The notes: generated by a model not told the origin, from the sequence alone. 64,000 nucleotides of DNA from Amoebidium appalachense (GCA_963693365.1 CAVNZM010000004.1:310001-374000), one strand, 5' to 3'; counted from the stretch's first letter, positions 1-13,055 are shown. Numbers and translations are program-made.

Positions 1-235
1 AGTACACAAGAACAAACGGATAACACGATGCAGAATGCAAGCCATACATAAAGAGTATGCATAATAAGCAGAGCCCATCCTCAGGGGGGGCCCACGTCAT
101 CCACAGTACCCGAGTTTCGACCTATTCCCCTCGTTAACGAAACCCAACTCAGATACTGTTTCACTTGAACATGAGCAGGTCACCCGTCTTGATCAGAGAC
201 GAGCAGGGTTGCTTATGCAGGCAAGGGCAGTGGGA
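1..235. repeat. Dispersed repeat family, copy A (cut by the window edge)
   Basis: Bases 1-102 are the same as 59815-59916 (copy C). The part from about 60 to 235 aligns with 7075-7245 (copy B), sharing AGCAGAGCCCATCCTCAGG, GAGTTTCGACC and GAGCAGGGTTGCTTATGCA. Near the right end CGTCTTGATCA..AGACG forms a small hairpin. It encodes no recognisable protein. On the minus strand GGTCGAAACTC is one base away from a tRNA B-box-like GWTCRANNC, so a SINE-type origin is possible but not shown. Confidence 0.8.
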
Positions 236-781
236 AAGGCCTGGGGTTAAAGTTGCAGCAGTAAGCAGAAGCAAGAAAAATATAGATAGGAACTCAGGAG
301 ACGGGGCTTCTAGGAAGCTCCCCCGTCGATACCTAAGTCGATACTTCCCTGGCTAACATACTACACCAGCTGAAAAGAATTAAGTCCCGAAGGCCACAGA
401 ATTCGTAATCAGAGGGGAAAATATGAGATTTGACCCACGCCGCAGGGTAGTAACACGCTTACTAGGGCGGAACTTTATCGTCTTCGAACGGAAAGCTATG
501 CCCCCGGATGTCAGCCGGAAATATGGTATCACCCATTGCTTTGGGCTTGAAAAAAGCCAAACCGATAGTCCGAGTTATGTTACGCCGGCGGGTAACATGC
601 CGCATGGGTTCCAAGGGAGCTGTCGCCAACAGAGCGGTGTGTGCATGCGTGCGCGTAACGCAATGTGTGAAGTGTGTCTATAGCTATGAAAGGGGGTATG
701 CAGAAGTGGACAGATGAAGTGTGTGGAGAGAAAAACAGTAAGAAGAAAAGTAGACACCGGTATGTGCAACCCCGCACAACA

Positions 782-814
<33 letters not shown>

Positions 815-876
815 AATAAGCGAAGATTACAGGTAATCAACCAGAACAACAAATGACAAGCAAAACAACAGGCGCC

Positions 877-907
<31 letters not shown>

Positions 908-912
908 AGGAA

Positions 913-1052
<140 letters not shown>

Positions 1053-1077
1053 AGGGGGAGGGGAGGGGGAGGGGGTC

Positions 1078-1430
1078 TTAGGGATGCTGCAGAATCGTCA
1101 GATATTAGACAAATCGTACCAATACGATCATTCTCTCATATATGTGAGAAGATTGTGACTAACGATGTGCAGATCTGGTTAAGACCTGTTGGGTGTGCAG
1201 AGAAAATGGGAGGGGAAGGAGGGAGGGAAAGGGGGAGGGGGGGGGGGGAAGTAAGAGAGGGGAGGGAATGTTAGAGTGTCAGTAGTCTCAGGGGACCCTG
1301 CAGAGTCGTTAGATGTCAGACAAAAACGCACCAACGACCAAGTTCTCCGAGGGGAGAAATGCGTAAAACGTTCTGCAGAGTGGGTTAGAGACCTGCTGAT
1401 GAGAAGAGTGTATACAGGGTTTGGCCAGGG
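1078..1430. repeat. Diverged tandem pair of about 130-bp unique segments
   Basis: Segments at about 1083-1200 and 1300-1420 align through GGATGCTGCAGAATCGTCAG / GGACCCTGCAGAGTCGTTAG, then AGACAAA..C.ACCAA.ACGA..A and GAGAA..G, with G-rich tracts between them. Roughly two thirds of bases agree by eye. This is an old duplication beyond the WDR1 exons found; function unknown. Confidence 0.6.
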
Positions 1431-1522
1431 GGGGGGGGGGGGGGGAAAGGGGGGGAAAAAGAAGGTAGGAGGGGAAGGGGGGGGGGGGGGAGGAGAAGGG
1501 GAAAAAAAAAAAAAAAAAAAAA

Positions 1523-1553
<31 letters not shown>

Positions 1554-1731
1554 GAAAAAAAAAAAAAAAAAAAAAAAACCCTGTGGTGGACAGATCAGAG
1601 ACGAGACCTCCATTTGGGGGGGGGGTATGTACTATTCGAAGCCGTCAAAGAGTTAACAAGCAAGAGGAAGAGAGTATGTGCATGCAAGGATGGTTAGGTG
1701 AGATAAGAAGTAACGTAGACAGGACACGTAC

Positions 1732-2383
1732 TCTTGATCTGGATGCGCTTTGAGGGAGTCTGGATGCTCCACACGAAGATGTTTGTGTCCAACCCCCCCG
1801 ACACAATGTAGTTGCCACTGGGGGCCCAGGCCAGGCTGTTGACCTTTGCACTGTGGAACACCCACCCGCTGATCTCTTTCTGTGGCCCCACACAACACGG
1901 TCAGCAAAGGGTAACCGGCAAATTCCCAGCTAGAGTGCCACATGAACGTGTATACATGCAGCAGATGCATGGGATGTGAGGACTTTGTGCACTGAGACAC
2001 CTGCACAGGTGCATCCTTCCACCCACCTCGTATGCCGGCACAGACCAGACGAAAATGTTGCGGCCAGAGTCACCCGTGGCCAGTCTGCTGCCGTTGGGGG
2101 AATAGGCCAGGCATGTCACCTGCACCCATCCAGCCGTTAGTGTCGAAACCCCCCATATCGATCCCCTTTCAGACACACCGTACGCATGCATGCAGACACG
2201 CACCTCCAACAATTCATGCAAAGTCTTTTGCCATTACCACTTCAACAGAAAACTACCATTTGCCCAGCCACCCACGCCACCTGCACACATGCTTCAGCAA
2301 GGCTAACCACACACACACACACACACAAAAAAAAAAAGCTGGGGAAACCTTAGGAAAACACCCACAGCCCCCCCCCCCCCCCC

Positions 2384-2421
<38 letters not shown>

Positions 2422-3795
2422 AGCCCCCCCCCCCCCCCCCCCCCCCCCGGGGGGGGGGGGGGGAAACAAGAAAAAGAAAAAACAATAAAGGGAAAAAACC
2501 TCACCTGGCCCTTAGCATCCACTGCCTTTGTCTCCTCCAGGCCACTGTCGCTGATGCTGAAGATGTGCACCTTGGAGTCCTGCAGCCACAAACAGTCAGG
2601 CCCACAGCCATGCACGTGCATGCACCCCAGCACACTCACCTAACCACCCACAGCCATGCACGTGCATGCACCCAGACACCCACCTAACCACCCACAGCCA
2701 TGCACGTGCATGCACCCAGACACCCACCTAACCACCCACAGCCATGCACGTGCATGCACCCAGACACCCACCTAACCACCCACAGCCATGCACGTGCATG
2801 CACCCAGACACCCACCTAACCACCCACAGCCATGCATGTGCATGCACCCAGACACCCACCTAACCACCCACAGCCATGCACGTGCATGCACCCAGACACC
2901 CACCTAACCACCCACAGCCATGCACGTGCATGCACCCAGACACCCACCTAACCACCCACAGCCATGGACGTGCATGCACCCAGACACCCACCTAACCACC
3001 CACAGCCATGCACGTGCATGCACCCAGACACCCACCTAACCACCCACAGCCATGCACGTGCATGCACCCAGACACCCACCTAACCACCCACAGCCATGCA
3101 CATGCATATGCGCCCCAGACACCCACCTTGCCACCCACGGCTGCGGTAGCGCCATCGGGGCTGATAGCGACACACAGGGGGTCCCAGTCGACGCTCTTTG
3201 AGGCTACCCTCTGGCCTGCCCGGTACAGTTCCAGGCCCTTGACCGTGGCCACCACAACACTGTCCCCCCTAACCGCTAGCCCCTGCGGACAGGCCTCAGT
3301 GGCCACCTTGCTGCCACTGTGTGCACGTGTCAGTGGGGGGTGATTGGTAAAAGGGGGGAATTGCCTGTTGGCCATAGGGAACGCTGGAGGCATGGTTCGG
3401 TGCCTGCAAGTGTATATGTGTGGACACTGTGTGTGTGTGTCTATCCAGTCATGAGCCAAATTTGCAGGTGTGTGTTGGTCTGCATCTGCCTAACCATAAG
3501 ACCATGTCCATGTACACGTGCTTGTGTGCACAGACAGGCCTGCAGAATGAAATCCCCCATGTGAACAGCCCTGCAGAACCGTGTGCCTGCACATGCTTGC
3601 TTACTGTGTATCTGTGCATCTGTGCGTCTCTATGTGCCTGCTGAATTATGTTCGCGTGTACATGTGTATGAGCATTCGGGTTCATGATAGAACGGCGACA
3701 TGCCATTTGATGTGCATTTCCGTGTATGTGTGCATGAGCATCTTCACAGTCGTGTACGCATATACCCGAGTGTGCCTGCGACTTCCTCTGTGTGT

Positions 3796-3876
<81 letters not shown>

Positions 3877-6800
3877 TGTATGTGTGTGTGTGTGTGTGTT
3901 CGTGTGTCCCTGCATGTGTGTGTGCCTGTGCACGCCTGCAGTCTTGAATGTGTGTGTGTGTCCATGGCAATTCTGTGGGTGTGCCTGTGGATGCCTACAG
4001 TCGTATGTGTGTGTGCCTGTGTGCCTGCATATGCACATGTGTGCAAGTGTGTGTGCCTGTGCATGCCTGCAGAGGTGTGTGCGTGTGTGGGTGCGCACGC
4101 ATGCTCGAACGTGTGTGCCTGCAGAACCATGTGTGGGTGTGCCTGTCTGTTTGTGTGTGTCCGTGTGTGTATGTGTGTTTGTGGCTGTGCATGCCTGCAG
4201 TTGTGTTCTTGCGTACACACGTGTTTGCACACTTGCAGGACCATATGTGCATGTGTGGCTGCCTGCAAATGCCTGCCTGGTGTGTGTGGTCCTATGTATG
4301 TGGCCATGTGGCTGACGTACTCATATGCGGCAGCATCTGCGCTTGTGCTGAGGATGGCATCGTCCATGCCGCACGACCACAGCCGGTCCCCAGCAGCAAC
4401 AAGCTGGTTGATCTGTGCCCCCAGTCAGCACCTTTGCTCTCTTTCCATTACCCCTGCAGTCATGCATGCCTGCAACCACATGCATGGCACAGGGCCACAT
4501 GCGTCACCAAGGCACACACGAGCACACACCTGGTTGGTGTGGCCGTTGCCCCCAATGGCCACGGCATTGCCCCCCTCGACGTCCCAGCGCACTATGCGGC
4601 CCGAGTAGTCCCCACTGAAGATGCTCTTGCCGTCGCTGGACACAGCAAGTGCCGTGATCAGCTTGTTGTGTCCCTGCAAACCACCCGTCAGTACCCATCC
4701 AGTCCAAACCCCCCCCCCTCCCCCCCCTCCCCCCCCCCCCTCCGGCTTCCCACAATCGCATATCACAGTTTGCCCCTCCCAGCTCACACATGGCACCACA
4801 GCCCCACACCCACCTATCCAACCCCCCCTCCTTACCTGGACGACCCTGCGAGGCTTGTCAGGGTTAGCTGTGTCCAGGTAGTTGATGAAGCCACTCAGGG
4901 AGATGGTCAGCATGTCGTCACCCTGCCACAGGCAGCCCAGCTGCTGGTCCTCAACAGTGTCCCCAAACGTGAATGTCCTGCGTGCACACAGTGAGGATAT
5001 AGCATGTGCACAGGCGGGGAATGCGTGCATACACTAAGGAAAAAAGACATAGGCAATGGATGCACACATTATGGAACACAGCCCATGTATAGGTTGGCAA
5101 TGCATGCACACAGTGAGTAGAAAAGTCCAGGCAATGCATGCACACACAGTATGGAACACAGCTCATGCACAGGTAGGCAATGCCATGACCACGATGAGGA
5201 ACCAGCATGTGCACAGGCATGGCCATGCATGCACACAGCACTCACGTGGCGCACGTGGCTGGTGACTCGATGTTCCACAGCTTAACCGTCTTGTCTGCCG
5301 ATGCCGTCAGCAGCTGCTTGCTGCCGGGTGCCTTAGTGTCAGCATCCTGAATACACCCCCCCCCCCCCCCCCCCGGAGACCCAAAGCACCACCTGCATCC
5401 CTCCCTCCCCCCCCCCCCCCCTCCCTCCCCCCCCCCCCTCCCCCCGGGCTCCCTCACCCACCCACCCACCCACCCTCACCTGTCCGGGCTCCAGGCCAGG
5501 CCCATGACACTGCCCTTGTGTGCAGGTTCACCAATCTGGCCCTTCTTCTCACCCGTCTTGCCGTCATACAGGAACACCTGCAGGACAGGCCGTCAGTGCA
5601 CAGCCCATGCACATGTGTTCCACCCGCTGTTGGTGGCCTGTGGTGTAGGTGACGATGCAACAAACTCTGCAAACATAAAGCAAGCTTCCATCCCCACTCC
5701 CCTCCCCATCCCTCTTCCCCATCCAAAGAAAACGTAGCCATCTCCCTTGTATGGGCAAGCCAAGGCTGGGAGGCTATCACAAGCAGGGTCACCCCACCTG
5801 TCCGTCGGAGCTGGCGGTGGCATAGAAATTGCCGTCGGGAGAAAAGCGCACACAGTTGACAAACCGGGTGTGGTCCTGTGGCCCGTGAGTCAGCACACAG
5901 CAGCAACGGTGAACATGCAGCAGGGCACGTGGGGCCGTAAGGTATGGATGCATGCATGATCCCTTCTAGCACACTGCGGCCTTAGGTGTTTCGGATCACT
6001 GGCGCGCTAGGTTCCCGTTGGGTATAGGTGATTGAAGGTGTGTAGACAATTCCACACCCGATCCCGAGCTGTATTCAGGGGTGACGACAACTAATGCTGG
6101 TGTTTTGGTACTCGGTGGGCCGGACAGCGCACACCGGAGAGGACCGGGGGAGGGGGGGGGGGGGGGGGGAGGGGGGGGGGGGGGGGGAGGGAGACCTTAT
6201 GGGAGTGGCTGAACTTGAATGGTGGGCCCTGGAAGAATGCGCTCTGTGAAGCAAACCTGTCAGCATGGCGTGGCCAGGAAGGGGTGGGCCACATGCACCT
6301 CCAAGGTGTGGCCATCTACATGTCCAGAGTGGTCGTAGGTATGCCTGCCTGCTGCCGTGTGTGTGTGCATGTGTACAGGCCGGCCGTGTGGGTGCGTGTA
6401 GTTTATATGTGAGTGTGGGGTGAATCGCCTGGCTTGTGCGTAAGCCTGAGGTCTCAACCAGCTTTTGTGCCTGATGTGTGCAGAGTGTGGCTGGCTCACA
6501 AGGATACTTGTGTGTAATTTCCGTGTAGCCTAGTGTAGACCGGTGTGTGTCCCTCGCTTGTGTACTTTTGTGTGTCTCTTACGTGTGTACTTGTTTGTTT
6601 CCCAACACATGTACATGTGTGTGGGGCATACACGTGTGCACGTGGGCATACCTGGCAGTCCTCTGAGGCTGTTGCTGCACGGTATGGCCGTGACTGCTTC
6701 AGGTCGATGGAGTTGATGGCCTTGGAGTGGCCTGAGATCTCTCCCACACTCGACCCACTGTCCCACAGGAAGGCGGCACCAAACCTGATCACATCCACTA

Positions 6801-9711
6801 GAGTCAGACCTCTATAAAGTTGCAAGCATTTCTGATAGACCCCTGCATGAGGGGGTGAAGGGGGGGGGGGGGGGGGGAGGAAGGGAAGACTGCGGGAGGA
6901 GGAGGGAGGAGGTGATGGTGGTGGTGGTGGCTGGGGCCCCCGGGGGGGGGGGGGAGGGGGTTTGAATGCGGAACACAGTACGAAGTACGCATACACGATG
7001 AGAAGCATGGTGCAGGACACATGCAAAGGCAAACATTCAAGTATGCAACATCAGCCGTGCGCACAGTATGCGTCATAAGCAGAGCCCATCCTCAGGGAGG
7101 GCCCAAGTCATCAATTGCGTCTGAGTTTCGACCCCTTCGCCCGCGTATATACGACGCTCCAACTCAGACAGCAGCATCAACTAAACTTGGGTGGGTCAAC
7201 CCGTCTTGATCAAAGACGAGCAGGGTTGCTTATGCAAGCAAGGTGAGCAAAACGGTGAAGATGTGTGTGCAAACTAATGCAGTGCAGCGAAAAAAGCGTA
7301 TGTGCTTACAGATGCACGACACAGAGCAACCATGCCCGGTTGCATGGAAGTAAAGATGTCGGGGGGGGGGGGGGAGGGGAGGAGAGGGGGGCAAGTTGTG
7401 GTCTGCCAACACCTTAAATAACAGGGATAAACATGTGAGGTCCGGTTCTCATATGCATTATTCCTGCTGTGCTTCATCTCACCTCAAATGCCTCCTTCCA
7501 TCTCTATGATCCTGCCACAGGCTCAACCCTCCAACCCCCCCCCCCCCCCCCCCCCCCCTCTCTTCCCATGGGGCGGGAGAGTGCCCCACAGCCCACCCAC
7601 ATGACCACCTAGGTGTATGTTATGAGACAGGGCCACCCACTTTTCACGGCCATCTCCGGCCACGATAATGCGCTTGCTGTCGTCAGACCACACCAAGTCC
7701 TTGACAGGCCCTACACATAGAGGTTAGCAATTTCTTCCGTCACGTATGTGTATGAGTGTGTGTGTGTGCGGAAAAGAGGAAAAGGGGGGGGGGGGGGGGG
7801 GGGGGGGGGCTAGTGTAATATGCAGTATGAAGTACAATAGTTGAGCCCGTGTTGAGCGGAGGCGGGAGGGAGGCGGGGGAGGTGATGTTGGAGGTATGTG
7901 TGCGCTTGGTATGTGTGTTTGGGGGGGGGGGGGGGGGGGGGGGAAGGGGGGCAGTCCACAAGGTCCATGCCAGTGCCTAATACACCCTGCAGCAATATCT
8001 TTCAAGGCCGCCATCGGGGATGGACAGGTGTCGCACACTTGTAGAGGAGGAGGGGGGAGGGGGGGGGGGGGGGGGGGGAAGGGGGAAGGGATGTTAACCT
8101 GACAAGGGCTGGTACTCATACTTAAGTAGGTGCTCGACGTTTGTGGTGTCCCAGATCTTCACCTGCACACACCCACAGGGTTGAGGCAAACATTTATACA
8201 CTATGAGGGAACGACTTCCCTCATCCCAGTTGCATTGAAATAGCCTGCCATCCTAAATTTCCCCCTCTCCCCACCAACCACACACTAATACACGAGTCAC
8301 AACAGATATGGAAAGTGTTTGTGTTTGTGGGTGTGTGTTGGGAATAAGGGTACAGAATTGAGAAGACAGTGGCACATGATTCTGGAAATGGTTGTGTTTG
8401 AGCATGTGTGGGAGAAGGGAGAGAACAGCCACTCGGTACTCGTATAATACGGCAGATTTTGTGGCCGCTGCAACAGCACATTGAGACACACACGTGCAGA
8501 CAGGCATGGGGAGACCATATAGTTGGGCGTAAAGGTATGGGGTGTGTACATGGAGGGGTTTGGTGTGGCATGCAGAGCACAGCCTCCGAATGTGACAGCC
8601 CAAAGTCAGCCGGGAGGGGAGGGGGAGGGGGAGAGACACTACCTTGCCGGTGATATCTGCAGACGCAATATAGAAGCCCGAGGGGGCATAGCGGGCCACA
8701 GTGGTCTCGGCTGCGTGTTCGTTGTACAGTTCAGCCTCGGCTGGGTTCTGCACCCATCCGTTAGGCAAGGGGGGACTAGGGGAAAGGTGTGTGTGGGGGG
8801 AGGGGGAAGGGGGAAGGGGGGGGGATTTGTGTTGTAAGTAGTAGCTGGTGTGGGTGGGTGGGTAACGGGGTACACACGTCAGTGTGAACATGGTAAGCAC
8901 AGGTATGCTTATTTTTGGTATTACAGGCTCCGTGGCTTGCAGCCTCGAACTTGAAAGCTCTGGATGGTGCGCCTAGAACCCCTGACAACAACGTACTCGG
9001 TGTTGATCTCAAACTGAATGATATGGTGTGTGTGTGTGTGTGTGTGTGTTTGTGTGTGTGTATGCCCCATCCCCCCCCCCTCCCCCCCCGCCCCACACAC
9101 ACACACACACACAAACGCACCGCCCACCCACCCACCCACGGCTCCTCTCAAAGTGATGGCCTGATAAGATGTAAGCAAGGATGTTCCCAGCCAAATAGTC
9201 TGTCGTGTCCGCGTGCGTGTTTGCGCAACTCCGCCCGCACGAGCACGTGTGCTTAAAAGCTCCCGGGGAGTGTGTGTGTGTCCGCACCTGTGTGCAATCT
9301 TGCACGAACGAGTGTGGCTATAAGCGTGTTCACGCTACGTGCAAGCAAGTGTGCAAGTGTGTTTATGCAGACGCATGTTTGTGTCTGTACGTGTGTGTAG
9401 GCTTGTGTGTGTTTGTGTGCGGGTGTGGGGGGTGTGTATGCAGGTGTGAGGGCTGTATGCTCATGTATATGCGCGCCTGTATGTCTGTCGTTGTGTGGAT
9501 CCTCGGGGTGTGTGTGAGGTTGCCTCTGCTCGTGTGTCCCAACCTGCAAGCGCACGATGGCCAAGCCAATAATGCAACCTCGTACTTGCCTTAATGTTAC
9601 GGATAACCACGGAGCTGCCACAGGTGTAAAGCATATTCTTGCCCTTGGGATCACCTCCCGGCAGAATATTCTGACCGCGCTTGGTGGCGGGCAGGCAGGC
9701 ATAGACGTGCT
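1732..9711 (-). CDS. WDR1: WDR1 / actin-interacting protein 1 (AIP1), 16 exons seen, both ends incomplete
   Basis: WD40 double-propeller protein that works with cofilin to disassemble actin filaments in the cytoplasm. Exons in transcript order: 9590-9711, 8643-8747, 8099-8162, 7641-7710, 6652-6784, 6196-6243, 5799-5876, 5480-5577, 5246-5320, 4836-4977, 4530-4673, 4321-4412, 3127-3316, 2505-2579, 2027-2119, 1732-1879. They join in phase to about 559 codons; the family has about 600. Family blocks visible: [18 protein letters not shown] text as [98 protein letters not shown]-like GNGHTNQ. Missing are the last WD strand (donor GTACGT at 1726-1731 points left of the window) and a tiny first exon carrying ATG, which must leave one base before 9711. 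The first intron seen has a GC donor. Exon 3127-3316 could instead start at 3310. Identity is very secure; exon edges are good to a few bases. Confidence 0.95.
2424..2463. repeat. C25-G15 homopolymer palindrome
   Basis: A run of 25 C is followed with no spacer by 15 G, just after a (CA)n tract, in the WDR1 intron between 2120 and 2504. Either strand can fold into a C-G hairpin. Confidence 0.9.
2590..3120. repeat. 44-bp minisatellite, about 12 copies
   Basis: The unit contains ACCACCCACAGCCATGCACG followed by TGCATGCACCCAGACACCC. Copies are nearly identical, with single changes such as GCATGTG and GGACGTG variants. It fills the WDR1 intron between exons 2505-2579 and 3127-3316, ending at the donor of the latter. 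Confidence 0.95.
5030..5200. repeat. Short tandem duplication in a WDR1 intron
   Basis: Two copies of about 90 bp contain GGCAATG.ATGCACACA, TATGGAACACAGC.CATG and AGGTTGGCAATG / AGGTAGGCAATG. Intronic, between exons 4836-4977 and 5246-5320. Confidence 0.75.
6957..7245. repeat. Dispersed repeat family, copy B (fullest copy)
   Basis: Lies inside the WDR1 intron between 6785 and 7640. It begins directly after a G-run with TTTGAATGCGGAACACAGTA and ends near GCTTATGCAAGCAAGG. Copy C begins the same way (G-run, then TTTGAATGCGTCAAAAAGTA). A solitary head, GTTTGAATGCGTCAAAAAGT, follows another G-run at 60672-60692. Read on the opposite strand the element would therefore end in a poly-C tail. It differs from copy A by scattered substitutions and small gaps. 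Confidence 0.8.
9584..9589 (-). promoter_or_regulatory. GC-AG intron donor (AAG|GCAAGT) in WDR1
   Basis: After the codons for SVVIRNIK the exon ends AAG and continues GCAAGT. This is the standard form of a GC 5' splice site, otherwise perfectly matched to U1. The next exon (8747 down) starts in phase with [11 protein letters not shown], exactly where animal WDR1 continues, so no GT donor fits. It is the only GC donor found among the roughly 60 introns resolved here. Confidence 0.85.
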
Positions 9712-9883
9712 CTGCGGATTCAGCAAAGTCAGCAAGTATCGAGATTAGGGCTAGTAATAAAGCTTATGCTGCGAGAGACTCTTCATTGCTTTTGGCAGAT
9801 TAGAGGCAGGTACCTTGTGTTTTGGGAAGGAAAGAGGTCAAGGCATACTGGATCCTCGCTACCTACCGATTGGGTGCGTGGGT

Positions 9884-9915
<32 letters not shown>

Positions 9916-10019
9916 GGGGGGAGGGGGGAGAGGAGGGGGGGGGGGGGGGGGGGGACTTGCTCAGTGTTCCCGACATGGTTGATAAAACTGACTTCCGCCC
10001 TCCTTCTGTCTATAACTGT

Positions 10020-11922
10020 TAAGCTCAATAACTAAGATGCACAAGTACTATGTTACTCGAGATGTCTAGCTACAAAGAGGGCTGTCGTTCAAGGCGTTAA
10101 AACTGCATGGGCCTTTTTTTTTTGAAGCACCCGGCCCAGTTCACCTCGCCCCCAAAATCTGATTAGCGAAACCACCTTCTCAACCGCACCAACCAATCAG
10201 AAAATCCGTATCATGGTATTTATCGGCCGCATTTGCCGTGCATGACAAGTGATAAAACACCGGTCTTTTTTTGCTATGGTCGTCTGTAGGCCCTAGGGTA
10301 CAAGAAGAATCTCAAAAGAAGCAAAAAAAAAATGTTTTTCCTACTGCATATACAAACAAAGCTACTATTTCCCTCTATTTTTGTTGAAGCACTCCAGCAG
10401 CATATGTTTTCACCAGACAGGGACCTCGAAACACTTGCCATATATGGCGCGAACCTTACCCTAAATCATGCACCTGCCAAATATGGCAGGCGTTTGGCGC
10501 CAGTCCCGGGCTCAGCGCACGACGTGTGTTTAGGAACACCGAGACTCAGCGAATGATGACCGTGCCGCCTTGACCCTGTAGTTTCACATGGTAGTTGTAC
10601 TGTGATGCATGTTTTGTTTTCGTGATTAGTGGATCTACGTATACCCTGCATGTTGAGAGCTGCAGCTGTTTTTCTTTCAGCCCGTAGTCCAACGTGCGGC
10701 AGAATGGCCAGGTTCCTCCCCCCCCCCCCCCCCCCCCCCCCTCCCCCCGCCCTCTCCCAACACCCCCCTCTCCCCCTCTCCCCTCTTCCCCTCCTGCTAC
10801 CCCCAGCTCTCGCCACCACCTCGTAGATCTACCTCCCACCTCCCGCTGTACCCCTTTCGTGCCCGCTTCCCAGTCCCTCATTTCCTACTTGTCTCCGCCT
10901 TCTGCTATCACAACCATAAGTGTTGCGCGGTAGCAAAGTGGGTGGGCCATTGCAATTGGTTGGTTGCTGGCTTTGGCACCAGTACACAGTTTGAGGACCG
11001 GTTTCCTGCGCCCTTTCACCTCCCTCCCCCTTTCCCCCCCTTTTTCCAGAAATGATGTATACCAGCGCAGATCCTTATGTCCGCATGTTCGCCCGGCTTT
11101 GTTTCACCACAAAGTTGTGATTGCTGGCACATGAGTGCCTTTTGACCATAGCACTGTGAAGCTGAAGCCTTGTCATGGTTTGGAGCACATCGGGAAGCAC
11201 TGGCAACGTCTTCTCCTCGTGACTTGTTTCCATTTCACCTTCCTGGTGGCCGATACAATGTGTTCGTGTCCTTTTAACTCTGTTCTTCTGAACACACACA
11301 GACGCGCGCGCACACACACACACACACACGCACACAGGCAGTCCATCTCTCTATACATTTGCACTCAGAGCCGTGTGGTTTATCACCACGTACACTCATA
11401 CTCAAACAGACAAGCACGTTCAATCTTCAACATCTTGTTTTCCTTTCCTTTTGTTGCTATAAATGTCCCTTTTCAACCTGTGTGCCTTGCATTTTCCGTT
11501 CACTTGCGCACAAAAACGTACTCACAAGCATTAAAAAACACATGGACATCTAACACACACCCTTTTCATCTCTTCCCCATTCCCCCTCCCCCCCCCCCCC
11601 CTCCCCCCCCCCCCCTCTCTCGCCACCCCCCCTCCCCCCTCTCTCTCCTCCCCCCTCCCCCCCCCCCCCCCCTCTCGTCTGCGTGTCTCCCTGCCTCTCC
11701 CGTTTCTGCGTTGCCTCCGCCACCTCCTCTCTTCTCTGCGTCGCCTCCACCACCTCCTCTCGTTCCTCCCTCCTCCCCCCCCCCCCCTCCCCCCCTCTTT
11801 ATCTTTTTTCCCTCTCAGTGCCGAGCCCCTCGGTCCAGCTAATCTGTGGTTGTTTTCCAGCCTCAGCCCACCCCCACCTTCCCCCTGGCTGGTGCTCTAA
11901 CCCTTTCCCTTGTGGTTTGCAG
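10020..11922. promoter_or_regulatory. Divergent promoter region between WDR1 and the NDUFAF3-like gene
   Basis: This is about 1.9 kb between two genes facing away from each other. A CCAAT box lies at 10193-10197 in AACCAATCAG, and an inverted one (ATTGG) at 10955-10959 next to a second TTGG. Both suit NF-Y type binding. C-rich tracts at 10718-10800 and 11580-11800 are low complexity. The true first exons probably lie here. An ATG at 11053 starts MMYTSADPYVRMFARL, which looks like a mitochondrial presequence, but no convincing donor follows. Confidence 0.55.
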
Positions 11923-12263
11923 CTTGTGTTTGCCCCGTCTTGTGCGGTTGCCACAGACCACCCCCCTGCTGGCATGCACCCGCTGGTGAGTGTTGATGTT
12001 TCCGGTTTGCATGTGCTGGTGTGTTTGTTCAGCAGGACACTGGAAATGAATCAGGGGGAGGAAGGAGGAGGTATGTTTGAATCAACTGGATGAGATGTTT
12101 ACAAGAAACAAGCTGGATAGGAGAATGCAGGCAAGGAGGGGAGGGTGGAGGGGGAAGGGGGGAGGGGGGGGGGCCTGGAAGGGTTGATGGTGTGTTTGGG
12201 GCCTCGTATCAGAACAGTGTGCCTGGGGGCGGGGCGAGGGTGGGGGAGGGATTTGGGGAGGTT

Positions 12264-12304
<41 letters not shown>

Positions 12305-12764
12305 TAGTGGAAGTATCTCAGACAGTGTCTGCAGGAGGCACGTGCACAGCAGCGCCGTTGCTTGGCCTGGCAGTGCAGCCCCTGGGGGAGAGGCCAACAC
12401 TCTGCAACTCAACAGTGTGCAGAAGTACAGCCACAGGGGGTTTGCTGTTGCTGGCAGGTTCTATCTGGGCCCTGTCGTGGTCTTTCCCAAGCACGTGCTG
12501 GCATGGAAGGTGGGTGGGATTTTGTGGGGGGATGGAGGGGGGTGGGTGTTGAAGGGGGAGAGGGGGGGGGGGGGGGGAGAGGGGGAGGAGTGGGAGTGAT
12601 TCGTTCCGTGTGTGTGTGTATACCGGTGTGTGTGTGTGTTTTTTTTTGGGGGGGGGGGGGGGTCTGTGTGTGTGTGGGTGGGTGTGGGTGTGTGTATGTG
12701 TGTGTGTGTGTTTGTATGTGTGTGTGCGTGTGTGTGTGTGTGTGGATATGGGTGGGTGGGTGCA

Positions 12765-12796
<32 letters not shown>

Positions 12797-13055
12797 TGTG
12801 TGTGTGTGTTGTTGTGGCGGGCCAGCAAGGGCTGACTGGGTGGGCAGGTAAGCAGGTGGCAGGACATCACCCCTGAGACCCTCTCAGTGTTTGCCCTGAC
12901 AGAGCCCAAGCCAGGTGGGTGCATGCTACCTGCAAGATTATAGGTGCAGCTGTAGCATGCACTTGTTCGGTTCCCCCTCTCCCCCCCCCCCCCTTTTCTT
13001 TTTAGAAAGGAATGGGGTGGTGTGTGTCCGTGTTTGTTTGTGTGTGTGCGCGTGT

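Noticed and set aside
2992-3459. Repetitive frame [13 protein letters not shown]
   Set aside because: It is the 44-bp intronic minisatellite read in one frame, joined to a true WDR1 exon.
9960-10000. MSGTLSK as the WDR1 start exon
   Set aside because: The ATG context is attractive, but the only GT (AA|GTCCCC) leaves two bases, while the next exon needs one. The join is out of phase.
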